64,000 nucleotides of DNA from Bradyrhizobium sp. 4 (GTDB taxonomy: Bacteria > Pseudomonadota > Alphaproteobacteria > Rhizobiales > Xanthobacteraceae), in the NCBI RefSeq assembly GCF_023100905.1, contig NZ_CP064686.1, positions 2,356,001 to 2,420,000 of the forward strand. Direction: 5' to 3'. The first letter of the stretch is position 1. Every line of letters begins with the position of its first letter. Under the pieces are notes generated by a model. It saw nothing but the letters and a program-made list of their open reading frames with translations, was not told the DNA's origin and did no database searches. The translations under genes and the position numbers were made by a program. Below, piece by piece: positions 1-7,772 of this stretch.

Positions 1-992
1 GCGCCGAGAAGGTCGAGGGGCTCGCCAAGCGCTACAACATCATGCGCTGGACCACCGATCTCGATGCCGCCCTCGCCGACAAGAACGACACCATGTTCTT
101 CGATGCCGCGACCACACAGGCACGGCCGGGCCTTCTGACCCAGGCCATCAATGCCGGCAAGCACGTTTATTGCGAGAAGCCGATCGCGACGAACTTCGAG
201 GCGGCGCTCGAGGTCGTCAAGCTCGCCAATTCCAAGGGCGTCAAGCACGGCACGGTGCAGGACAAGCTGTTCCTGCCCGGCCTGAAGAAGATTGCCTTCC
301 TGCGCGACTCCGGCTTCTTCGGCCGCATCCTCTCGGTGCGCGGCGAGTTCGGCTATTGGGTGTTCGAAGGTGGCTGGCAGGAGGCGCAGCGGCCGTCATG
401 GAATTATCGCGACGAGGACGGCGGCGGCATCATCCTCGACATGGTTTGCCACTGGCGCTACGTGCTCGACAATCTCTTCGGCGAGGTCGAGAGCGTGAGC
501 TGCATCGGCAACACCGACATCCCGGAGCGTTTCGACGAGCAGGGCAAGAAGTACACGGCGACCGCCGACGACTCCGCCTATGCCACGTTCCAGCTCAAGG
601 GCGGCGCCATCGCCCACATCAACATGTCCTGGGTGACGCGCGTCTATCGCGACGATCTCGTCACCTTCCAGGTCGACGGCACGCTCGGCTCGGCCGTCGC
701 CGGCCTTTCCGACTGCATGATCCAGGCACGGCAGGCGACGCCCCGACCGGTGTGGAATCCCGACGAGAAGCGGCTGCACGATTTCTACGGCGACTGGCAG
801 AAGCTGCCTGACAACGTCACCTACGACAACGGCTTTAAGGAGCAGTGGGAGATGTTCATCCGCCACGTCTATGAAGATGCGCCCTACAAGTTCACGCTGC
901 TCGAAGGCGTCAAGGGCGTGCAGCTCGCCGAATGCGCGCTGAAGAGCTGGAAGGAGCGGCGCTGGATCGATGTCGCGCCGATCAAGGTCTGA
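1..992 (+). CDS. Gfo/Idh/MocA family oxidoreductase (5' end outside the window)
   Basis: C-terminal part of an NAD(P)-dependent dehydrogenase of the Gfo/Idh/MocA family, which oxidises sugars, inositols or related polyols. The frame is open from the first base, so the Rossmann nucleotide-binding start lies upstream; the ATG at 42 is internal. The family's EKP motif is visible in HVYCEKPIA (around 165-190), whose lysine takes part in catalysis. The rest is the alpha/beta substrate domain, ending in a helical tail. The stop is followed after 10 bases by the next gene, so the two are probably co-transcribed. The exact substrate cannot be read from the sequence; the neighbours (aldolase-like and isomerase-like TIM barrels) suggest a sugar or cyclitol pathway. 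Confidence 0.85.
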   Translation, partial: AEKVEGLAKRYNIMRWTTDLDAALADKNDTMFFDAATTQARPGLLTQAINAGKHVYCEKPIATNFEAALEVVKLANSKGVKHGTVQDKLFLPGLKKIAFLRDSGFFGRILSVRGEFGYWVFEGGWQEAQRPSWNYRDEDGGGIILDMVCHWRYVLDNLFGEVESVSCIGNTDIPERFDEQGKKYTATADDSAYATFQLKGGAIAHINMSWVTRVYRDDLVTFQVDGTLGSAVAGLSDCMIQARQATPRPVWNPDEKRLHDFYGDWQKLPDNVTYDNGFKEQWEMFIRHVYEDAPYKFTLLEGVKGVQLAECALKSWKERRWIDVAPIKV

Positions 993-1002
993 GGAGGGAA
1001 TA

Positions 1003-2208
1003 ATGAACAAGCCCGTCCAGCCCAAGCCCGTCCCTTCAACGTCGTCCCTGTCGCTCAAGCTGCCAAAAGCCGATCGCTCGATCGAGACCTACCGGCTCGC
1101 GGCCTCGCGGACGTTTCCCGCAAAGCTCGAGGGCCCGCTGAACCGCATCGCGTTCTCGGCCGTCCATACCGTGGTCGATCCCTTCGCCGACAACGATCCG
1201 TGGCTCTCCGCCGCCGTCGACTGGGACAAGACCATCGCCTTTCGCGAGCACGTCTGGGACCTCGGGCTCGGCGTTGCGGAAGCCATGGACACCGCGCAGC
1301 GCGGCATGGGGCTGGATTGGCCGACCTCGCTGGAGCTGATCACGCGCTCGGTATCTGCCGCGAAGCGACGCAACGCGCTGGTGTTTTCCGGAGCGGGCAC
1401 GGACCATCTCCCGGTCGAGGACGCCAAGAATCTCGACGACGTCATTCGCGCCTATGAGGAACAGATATCGGCGGTCGAGAAGGTCGGCGGCCGCATCATC
1501 TTGATGGCGTCGCGCGCGCTGGCGAAGCTTGGCCGTAACGCCGACGATTACGCAAAGGTTTATGACCGCGTGCTGTCGCAGGTTCGCGAGCCCGTGATCA
1601 TCCACTGGCTCGGCGACATGTTCGATCCGGCGCTGACGGGATATTGGGGCACCAGCGATCTCGACAAGGCGATGGATATTGCGGTCGCCATCATCAACGG
1701 CAATGCTGCCAAGGTCGACGGTGTCAAGGTTTCGCTGCTCGACAAGCAGCGCGAGATCGACATGCGCCGTCGTCTCGACAAGCGCATCAAGATGTACACC
1801 GGCGACGACTTCAATTATGCGGAGCTGATCGCCGGCGATGAACAGGGCTTTTCGCACGCGCTGCTCGGCATTTTTGACGCGATCGCGCCGGCGGCGTCCT
1901 ACGCGTTGTCGCGGTTGGCAGCGGGTGACGAAGCCGGCTTCCACGACGTGCTGGGGCCGACGGTCCCGCTGTCGCGCCACATCTTCAAGGCGCCGACGCG
2001 CTTCTACAAGACCGGGGTGGTGTTCATGGCATACCTCAATGGTCACCAGGACCACTTCACCATGGTCGGCGGGCAGGAGAGCACGCGCTCGACGCTGCAT
2101 CTGGCCGAGCTGTTCCGGTTGGCCGACAAGGCCGGGCTGCTCGCCGATCCGGAGCTGGCGACGCGGCGGATGAAGGCGGTGCTCTCAACGCACGGAATCG
2201 AATCCTGA
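1003..2208 (+). CDS. DUF993 / dihydrodipicolinate-synthase-like family protein
   Basis: 401-residue soluble protein that I recognise as the DUF993 type, often labelled dihydrodipicolinate synthase family; a TIM-barrel aldolase or lyase fold is expected. The ATG at 1003 is preceded by GAGGAGGG at 991-998, an excellent ribosome binding site, whereas an in-frame start at 970 would lie inside the previous gene. The stop overlaps the next start by one base (TGATG). Its place between an Idh/MocA dehydrogenase and a sugar isomerase-like protein suggests it cleaves or rearranges a keto-sugar intermediate. That reaction is inferred from context; the family has no firmly known reaction that I can cite. 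Confidence 0.8.
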   Translation: MNKPVQPKPVPSTSSLSLKLPKADRSIETYRLAASRTFPAKLEGPLNRIAFSAVHTVVDPFADNDPWLSAAVDWDKTIAFREHVWDLGLGVAEAMDTAQRGMGLDWPTSLELITRSVSAAKRRNALVFSGAGTDHLPVEDAKNLDDVIRAYEEQISAVEKVGGRIILMASRALAKLGRNADDYAKVYDRVLSQVREPVIIHWLGDMFDPALTGYWGTSDLDKAMDIAVAIINGNAAKVDGVKVSLLDKQREIDMRRRLDKRIKMYTGDDFNYAELIAGDEQGFSHALLGIFDAIAPAASYALSRLAAGDEAGFHDVLGPTVPLSRHIFKAPTRFYKTGVVFMAYLNGHQDHFTMVGGQESTRSTLHLAELFRLADKAGLLADPELATRRMKAVLSTHGIES

Positions 2209-3071
2209 TGCGTGATTTCTCGTCTAATCATCGCTGGCTATCGCTCAACACGGCGACAATCCGCAAGCAGGGCGACCTCGTCGAGATCATCGACGCCTGT
2301 GCCAGGCACGGCATTCGCGCCATCGATCCCTGGCGCGATCAGGTCGCCGCCGTCGGTCTCGACCGCGCCGCGCGCGCGGTGCGCGATGCCGGTCTCGACC
2401 TGTCGGGCTATTGCCGTGGCGGTATGTTCACCTCTGACGCATCGCGGCGGGTCGAGGTGCGCGACGACAACCGGCGCTGCGTCGATGAAGCCAAGGCGCT
2501 TGGCGCGCCCTGCGTCGTGCTCGTCGTCGGCGGTCTGCCGCAATATTCGCGGCCTGGCAGCGAGGCGTCGAAGGACATTGCCGGCGCGCGGACGCAGGTC
2601 GAGGAGGCGCTCGCCGAAATGCTCGACTACGCCAAACAGGCCAAGCTGCCGCTGGCGATCGAGCCGCTGCATCCGGCCTATGCGGCGGACCGCGCCTGTG
2701 TCAACACGACGAAGCAGGCGCTCGACATCTGCGACGGACTCGACCCTGATCGCAGCGGCATGCTCGGCGTCGCGCTCGACGTCTATCACATCTGGTGGGA
2801 TCCCGAACTGATGGGGCAGATCGCGCGCGCGGGCCGAGATCGCCTGCTTGCCTTCCATGTCTGCGACTGGCTGGTGCCGACCAGGGACATTCTCAACGAC
2901 CGCGGCATGATGGGCGACGGCGTGATCGACATCAAATCGGTGCGCGAAGCGGTCGAAGCGCAGGGCTTTGCCGGCTATTCGGAGATCGAAATCTTCTCCA
3001 ACGAGTGGTGGAGTAAACCGATGGACGAGGTGCTGCAAACCTGCATCGCGCGGCACAAGACGGTGGTTTAG
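2208..3071 (+). CDS. sugar phosphate isomerase/epimerase family TIM-barrel protein
   Basis: 287 residues of the AP-endonuclease-2-like TIM barrel family (xylose isomerase-like). Candidate metal ligands are spread along the barrel as expected: the Glu and His of IEPLHP, the Asp and His of ALDVYHIWWDP, the His of FHVCDW and the Glu of SEIEIFS. Such proteins isomerise or epimerise sugars or inosose derivatives. The ATG overlaps the preceding stop, so translation is probably coupled. It is the last gene of the run; 3072-3208 holds a weak hairpin (ACCGGC...GCCGGT, 3138-3158) without a T-run and no gene. Confidence 0.85.
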   Translation: MRDFSSNHRWLSLNTATIRKQGDLVEIIDACARHGIRAIDPWRDQVAAVGLDRAARAVRDAGLDLSGYCRGGMFTSDASRRVEVRDDNRRCVDEAKALGAPCVVLVVGGLPQYSRPGSEASKDIAGARTQVEEALAEMLDYAKQAKLPLAIEPLHPAYAADRACVNTTKQALDICDGLDPDRSGMLGVALDVYHIWWDPELMGQIARAGRDRLLAFHVCDWLVPTRDILNDRGMMGDGVIDIKSVREAVEAQGFAGYSEIEIFSNEWWSKPMDEVLQTCIARHKTVV

Positions 3072-3208
3072 GCCTTCCGGAATTTGTTGCGCGCGGCGGC
3101 GCCGATGGCCTGAGATGTCAATTGGTTGCGCGGGATCACCGGCACATCGCGCGCCGGTAACCTTCTACTGTGCATGGGGTTGTTTTCGCGCTTTTTTGTT
3201 TTGAGGCC

Positions 3209-4429
3209 TCAGCCGATCGCGCAGGGCACGCTCAAAAAGCCGCGGAACCGCACCCGTCCGCCCCTGACCGGCTGTCCGCTCACGGCGTAGTTCGGGAAGC
3301 GCGCCAAGAAGCGTGAGACCGCGATGGCGCCTTCCAGCCGCGCCAGCGCCATGCCGGCGCATTGATGCGCGCCGGTGGCGAAGGCGAGATGCCGGTTCGG
3401 CGTGCGCGCGATGTCGAAGCTCTCGGGGTCCGGAAACTGCGCCGGATCGCGGTTGGCCGCGCCGATGCACAGCGTGATCGACGTGCCGGCATCCAGCATG
3501 ACGCCGCCGAGCTCGACCCGCTCCGTGGTCATGCGGTTGCCGAGTTGGTTCGAACTCTCGTAGCGCAGCATCTCTTCGACCGCAGTCTTGATCAGCTCGG
3601 GATTGTCGATCAGCCGCTGCTTCTGATCCGGGTTCCGGTCTAGCGCCACGAGGCCGTTGCCGATCAGGTTCGTGGTGGTCTCGTGGCCGGCATTGAGCAG
3701 GAAGATGCAATTGTGCAGCAGCTCCTTCTCTGTCAGCCGCTCGCCGTTGTCCTCGCCCTGGATCAGGCGCGTCAGCACGTCGCGTTCGGGGTTGCCAGGC
3801 TTCGCTCGTCGGCGTGCGACCAGCGTTTCGAGATAGGCGAGAAAATCCGCCACGGCCTTGTTGCCGCGGGCAGCGACCTCAGGCGACACGACCGGTTCGA
3901 GGGCGCCCAGGATCGCCAGCGACCACTCGCGCAGCGGCGCGCGCTCGTCATGGGGCACGTCGAGCAAATTGCCGATCACCTCGATCGGGATCGATGCGGC
4001 GAAATCCTCGATCAGCTCGCAATTGCCCTTGACGGCGATGGCGTCGAGCAGTCCGTCGACCAGCTTGACGATATCAGGCTCCATCCCCGCGATCGCGCGC
4101 GGCGACAGCGCGCCCATGATCAGGCGCCGCACGCGCGTATGCGCCGGCGGGTCGTTGAAGACGAGGCTCGTGGTGTGGTGCTCGTAGAGCGGGGTGTCGC
4201 CGTATTTCGGCGCGAACTCGCGCTTCTTGTCCGAGCTGAACGACTTTGTGTTCTTGTAGGTCGTGACGAGATCGTCATAGCGGGTCAGGAACACGGTGCC
4301 GTTGCGCAGGCGCTTGACCGGCTCGTTCTCCCGCAGTGCACGATAGGTCGGGTAGGGATCGTCGTAGAATTCCGGCGTCAGCTTCTCCAGATCGAAACTG
4401 GCCGCCAGTTCATTCGCACTTGCGTTCAT
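3209..4429 (-). CDS. cytochrome P450
   Basis: Soluble bacterial class I P450 of 406 residues. The I-helix oxygen-activation motif is GHETTTN, the K-helix ExxR is EMLR, and the haem loop FATGAHQCAG puts the thiolate cysteine at about residue 357. The ATG at 4429 is preferred over a GTG at 4492 because family alignment normally begins near the LTPEFYDDPYPTYRAL segment. No ferredoxin or reductase is adjacent, so electrons must come from elsewhere. It is divergent from a two-subunit TPP decarboxylase, with inverted repeats between them, so the two units may be co-regulated. The substrate is unknown. Confidence 0.93.
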   Translation of the reverse strand: MNASANELAASFDLEKLTPEFYDDPYPTYRALRENEPVKRLRNGTVFLTRYDDLVTTYKNTKSFSSDKKREFAPKYGDTPLYEHHTTSLVFNDPPAHTRVRRLIMGALSPRAIAGMEPDIVKLVDGLLDAIAVKGNCELIEDFAASIPIEVIGNLLDVPHDERAPLREWSLAILGALEPVVSPEVAARGNKAVADFLAYLETLVARRRAKPGNPERDVLTRLIQGEDNGERLTEKELLHNCIFLLNAGHETTTNLIGNGLVALDRNPDQKQRLIDNPELIKTAVEEMLRYESSNQLGNRMTTERVELGGVMLDAGTSITLCIGAANRDPAQFPDPESFDIARTPNRHLAFATGAHQCAGMALARLEGAIAVSRFLARFPNYAVSGQPVRGGRVRFRGFLSVPCAIG

Positions 4430-4467
4430 GCCGCCATACTCGCCGGTTGAGTCCGATATGCTGTATT

Positions 4468-4510
4468 CGCTCTTTTGAGCGGCTCGGTTCACCGTCTACA
4501 GTCGAGCCGC
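4468..4510. promoter_or_regulatory. inverted repeats in the divergent P450/TPP-enzyme intergenic region
   Basis: Two nested dyads lie in the 107-bp divergent gap: CGCTC-TTTT-GAGCG (4468-4481) and GCGGCTCG (4479-4486) paired with CGAGCCGC (4503-4510). They are placed where an operator shared by both directions would lie. No regulator gene is adjacent. Confidence 0.4.
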
Positions 4511-4536
4511 GATTTGCAAGCCGACCGGACAGGAAA

Positions 4537-5079
4537 ATGCACGCCCGCTCTGACGCTGCCGACACGGCTCCTTCATGGCCAGACGATATCTTCGCGGCCC
4601 TGCAACGCTTCGACGTCCGGCAGGTGCCCTACGTGCCCGACGCCGGCCATTCGAGGCTGATCCAGCGCGTGCTGGCCTCGTCCACCATGCGCGGCATTCC
4701 GCTGACGACGGAGGAGGAGGGCGTCGCGCTGCTCGCCGGCGCCTGGACGGGCGGCCAGCGCGGCGTGCTGTTGATGCAGTCGAGCGGGGTCGGCAATTGC
4801 ATCAACATGCTGTCGCTGATCCCGATCCTGCGCTTTCCTTTCCTCACGTTGGTGACCATGCGAGGGGAGTGGGGCGAGTTCAATCCGTGGCAGGTGCCGA
4901 TGGGATCGACCACGCAGGGCGTGTTCGAGCTCTCGGGTGTCAAGGTGCTGCGGGCGTCTAACCCAGCCGAGGTGCCGGCCGTGCTCGAGGCGGCGGCCGC
5001 GCAGGCCTACAACGCCCTCACGCCCACCGCCGTCCTGCTGTCGCAGCGCCTGATCGGCGCCAAGGTTTTCACCAAATGA
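4537..5079 (+). CDS. TPP-dependent decarboxylase, alpha (PYR-domain) subunit
   Basis: 180-residue protein carrying only the PYR half of a thiamine-diphosphate enzyme, as in sulfopyruvate decarboxylase ComD or phosphonopyruvate-decarboxylase-like proteins. The acidic segment TTEEEGVALLAGAW contains the glutamate that activates the cofactor's aminopyrimidine in this family. The ATG at 4537 is chosen because upstream codons run into the divergent promoter region and show no family similarity. It overlaps the beta subunit by 4 bases (ATGA), which fits a stoichiometric heteromer. The substrate is probably a 2-oxo acid; which one cannot be told from sequence. Confidence 0.82.
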   Translation: MHARSDAADTAPSWPDDIFAALQRFDVRQVPYVPDAGHSRLIQRVLASSTMRGIPLTTEEEGVALLAGAWTGGQRGVLLMQSSGVGNCINMLSLIPILRFPFLTLVTMRGEWGEFNPWQVPMGSTTQGVFELSGVKVLRASNPAEVPAVLEAAAAQAYNALTPTAVLLSQRLIGAKVFTK

Positions 5080-5666
5080 GCAAGGCCAATCTCCTCGACC
5101 GCCGTCAGGTGGTGTCCACGCTTCTCGCGAACCGCAGGGACGTGGTTGCGATCGGCGGCCTCGGCGCCTCCACCAACGACATGTGCGCGGCCGGCGACCA
5201 TGCCCGGAATTTCTACCTTTGGGGCGGCATGGGCGGGGCGGCGATGATCGGGTTGGGCCTCGCTCTGGCGCAGCCAAAATTGCCGGTGCTGGTCATCACC
5301 GGCGACGGCGAGATGCTGATGGGCATGGGCAGCCTTGCCACCATCGGCCTCCAGAAGCCGCCCAATCTCTCGATCGCGGTGCTCGACAACGAGGCCTATG
5401 GCGAGACTGGGGGCCAGGCCAGCCACACGGCCGCGGCGGCCGACCTCGTCGGCGTCGCCAGGGCCTGCGGCATCGGGGATAGCCGGTCTGTGACGACAAT
5501 GGCCGAGGTCGAGGCCTTCGCCAGAGCCGTCCACGACGTCACCGCCGGGCCGCGCTTTGCCAATGTGAAGATCGACAGTGCCAATCTGGAGCGGATTTTG
5601 CCGAGCCGGGACGGGACTTACATTCTCAACCGGATTCGCGGCGACCTCGGCTTCCAACCGATCTAG
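5076..5666 (+). CDS. TPP-dependent decarboxylase, beta (PP-domain) subunit
   Basis: 196 residues forming the diphosphate-binding half of the split TPP enzyme (ComE-like). The TPP motif begins at VITGDGEMLMG and closes about 28 residues later with the DNEAYG segment, matching the GDG-x(~25)-N pattern that binds Mg2+ and the diphosphate. Together with the preceding PYR subunit it should rebuild one decarboxylase active site at the subunit interface. The genes overlap as ATGA. It could be annotated as phosphonopyruvate or sulfopyruvate decarboxylase, but no phosphonate or sulfonate gene is near, so that specificity is not supported. Confidence 0.85.
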   Translation: MSKANLLDRRQVVSTLLANRRDVVAIGGLGASTNDMCAAGDHARNFYLWGGMGGAAMIGLGLALAQPKLPVLVITGDGEMLMGMGSLATIGLQKPPNLSIAVLDNEAYGETGGQASHTAAAADLVGVARACGIGDSRSVTTMAEVEAFARAVHDVTAGPRFANVKIDSANLERILPSRDGTYILNRIRGDLGFQPI

Positions 5667-5764
5667 GCGGGCGTTCCGGCGTCCCGTCCTGCACGGGGAC
5701 CGTGTGGGCGAGGTCAATTTCCACTGGAATTACAACGCACTCAGGTTGCAATGCAGCATAGTGC

Positions 5765-5795
5765 TTGACTTTTGCGTGGGTGAGTGCTTACTCAC
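5765..5795 (+). promoter_or_regulatory. tetR promoter with overlapping palindromic operator
   Basis: A -35-like TTGACT (5765-5770) is followed 18 bases later by TACTCA (5789-5794) as a possible -10. A perfect inverted repeat GTGAGT-GCTT-ACTCAC (5780-5795) covers the -10 and ends five bases before the TetR start codon, the classical place for autorepression by an AcrR/TetR-type regulator. Confidence 0.65.
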
Positions 5796-5799
5796 TAGC

Positions 5800-6501
5800 A
5801 TGAGCTCATTGCGTATGACGAGCGACCTGAGGCGTCAATTGATCCTCGGCGCCGCAAAGCGTTGCTTTGCCCGACACGGCTATACCGGCACCACGACCAA
5901 GAGCGTGGCGGCCGCCGCTGCCATTTCCGAGGCGTTGCTGTTCAAGCATTTCCCGTCCAAGGCCGCGCTGTATGCCGAAATTCTCAGCGACGAATGCGAG
6001 GCCGACCCGGCGCTCATGGTGCTGCTCGAACGTGAGCCGTCGACCGCCACGTTGGTCGAACTGATCCGCGGTATGGTGGGGCATTTCATGCACATCGCCG
6101 ACGGGCCCGACCAGGAAGAGGCCCAGCGCCTGCGACTGATGACCACGAGTCATCTGGATGATGGCGAATTTGCCCGTTTGCTATATGCCAAGATCGAGAC
6201 GCTGATCGGGGCGGCCTTCGTCGCCTCGCTCGAGCGTGCGGTTGCCGCGAGGGACGCGCGGCCATACAACGGCGAACCGCTCAACCTGTTCTGGTTTGCG
6301 CATCACACCGTGATGACCGCTGCGCTGACCAGGCTGCCGGCCACGCCGTGTCTCGCTTACGGCAAGGCGAACGACCTCGAGCGGCAGCTCTGTGAGTTTC
6401 TCCTGAGGGGTATCGGACTTAACGACGCCGCAATTGCTTCGCATTTGGGCCGCGATCAGGCCGCGTGTGCGGACAAGACGGCGATTGCAGAGAGTGCATG
6501 A
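5800..6501 (+). CDS. TetR/AcrR family transcriptional repressor of the efflux operon
   Basis: 233-residue repressor with an N-terminal TetR helix-turn-helix (roughly residues 10-60: ILGAAKRCFARHGYTGTT, then ALLFKHFPSKAALY) and a C-terminal ligand-binding helical domain. The ATG at 5800 lies directly after the operator at 5780-5795; an ATG at 5815 is a possible alternative because neither has a good Shine-Dalgarno sequence. The next gene starts one base after its stop, so repressor and pump form one operon, which suggests autoregulation and drug-induced derepression. The inducing ligand is unknown. Confidence 0.88.
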   Translation: MSSLRMTSDLRRQLILGAAKRCFARHGYTGTTTKSVAAAAAISEALLFKHFPSKAALYAEILSDECEADPALMVLLEREPSTATLVELIRGMVGHFMHIADGPDQEEAQRLRLMTTSHLDDGEFARLLYAKIETLIGAAFVASLERAVAARDARPYNGEPLNLFWFAHHTVMTAALTRLPATPCLAYGKANDLERQLCEFLLRGIGLNDAAIASHLGRDQAACADKTAIAESA

Positions 6502-6502
6502 C

Positions 6503-7696
6503 ATGAACATCGTCACCGAACACAAGATTTCGGGCGAACCGATCGACAACAAGGCTCCCAAGCGTCCGGTCCGGCCGGTGCTCTGGTTCATCATCGTCGG
6601 CGCGCTTCTGGCCGTGCTCGTCGGTGGCCTCGTCTGGTTCAATTATTTCCGCGGCCAGATGATCAAGCAGTTCTTCGCCAACAACAAGCCGCCGCCGGTC
6701 GCAGTCAGCGCCGCCGAGGCGAAGTCCGAGGTGGTGCCGAACCTGCTGACGGCCGTCGGCGGGCTGTCTGCCGTGCACCAGGTCGACGTCAGCGCCGACG
6801 TCAACGGCCGCGTCACCGAGATCAAGTTCGAGCCGGGCACGCATGTCGAGGCCGGCACGCCGCTGGTGCAGATGTTCGACGCGCCGGAGCAGGGCGACCT
6901 CGCCAATTACAAGGCGCAGTCCACCGTCGCGCAGCTGTCGCTGGACCGCGCCAAGCAACTGGCGTCGCGCCAGTTCGGCCCGCAGGCAACCGTCGATACC
7001 GCGCAGGCCGCGTACGATCAGGCGCTGGCGGGTATCGCCAAGACCGAAGCATTGATCTCGCAGAAGCTGGTCCGCGCGCCGTTCTCCGGTGATCTCGGCG
7101 TCCGCAAGGTCGAGGTCGGCCAGTATCTGACCGCCGGCACGGCCATCGTTTCGCTGACGGATCTGTCGGAGTTGTGGGCCAACTTCACGGTGACGGAAAA
7201 GGACTCGGGCAACCTCAAGGTCGGTCAGCCAGTCCGGTTGAAGGTCGACGCCTATCCGGGCCGCACCTTCGACGCCAAGATCACCACGATCGAGCCGCAG
7301 ATCTCGGCCGACACCCGCAACATCCGCGTGCAGGCGACCATCTCCAATCCGGAGAAGATCCTGAAGCCCGGTATGTTCGTGACCACCACGGTGGTGCTCC
7401 CGGACAAGCCGGCCGTGGTCACCGTGCCGGAGACGGCAGTCGACTACACGCTGTACGGCGACTCGGTGTTCGTGATCACCGAGAAGAAGGAAGCCGACGG
7501 CAAGACCAGCCTGAGCGCGGTGCGCACTTTCGTGCAGACCGGCAACCGGGTCGAAGGTCGCGTCGAAATCGTCAAGGGCGTGAAGCCAGGCGACAAGGTC
7601 GTCGCGGTCGGCCAACTCAAGCTGCAATCGGGCGCGGCGGTGTCGATTTCGACCGACCCGGCTCCGCAGCTCCCGGCGCAGCCGCCGCGCTACTGA
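6503..7696 (+). CDS. RND efflux periplasmic adaptor (membrane fusion protein)
   Basis: 397-residue HlyD/AcrA-type adaptor that links an inner-membrane RND pump to an outer-membrane channel. A single hydrophobic segment (about residues 26-48) anchors it in the inner membrane; it is not a lipoprotein. A lipoyl/barrel-sandwich half, an alpha-hairpin (around residues 110-170), the second lipoyl half and the beta-barrel (ELWANFTVTEKDSGNLKVG) follow in the usual order. The ATG at 6503 is chosen because it follows the TetR stop by one base. The permease gene follows after a 76-base gap. No outer-membrane channel gene is present here, so a TolC-like protein from elsewhere must complete the pump. Confidence 0.92.
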   Translation: MNIVTEHKISGEPIDNKAPKRPVRPVLWFIIVGALLAVLVGGLVWFNYFRGQMIKQFFANNKPPPVAVSAAEAKSEVVPNLLTAVGGLSAVHQVDVSADVNGRVTEIKFEPGTHVEAGTPLVQMFDAPEQGDLANYKAQSTVAQLSLDRAKQLASRQFGPQATVDTAQAAYDQALAGIAKTEALISQKLVRAPFSGDLGVRKVEVGQYLTAGTAIVSLTDLSELWANFTVTEKDSGNLKVGQPVRLKVDAYPGRTFDAKITTIEPQISADTRNIRVQATISNPEKILKPGMFVTTTVVLPDKPAVVTVPETAVDYTLYGDSVFVITEKKEADGKTSLSAVRTFVQTGNRVEGRVEIVKGVKPGDKVVAVGQLKLQSGAAVSISTDPAPQLPAQPPRY

Positions 7697-7772
7697 CATC
7701 GTACACGTTGCAGCATGATCCGGCACGGCCGGGTCATGCGCTTTGCAAGTCAAAGAAATCGAGATCGCCGCG

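Noticed and set aside
3138..3158. Hairpin ACCGGC...GCCGGT as terminator of the first operon
   Set aside because: The stem is only 6 bp and no T-run follows; left as a note.
3180..3200. T-rich stretch after the first operon as a promoter or T-run
   Set aside because: No stem precedes it in either direction and no clear -35/-10 pair is present.
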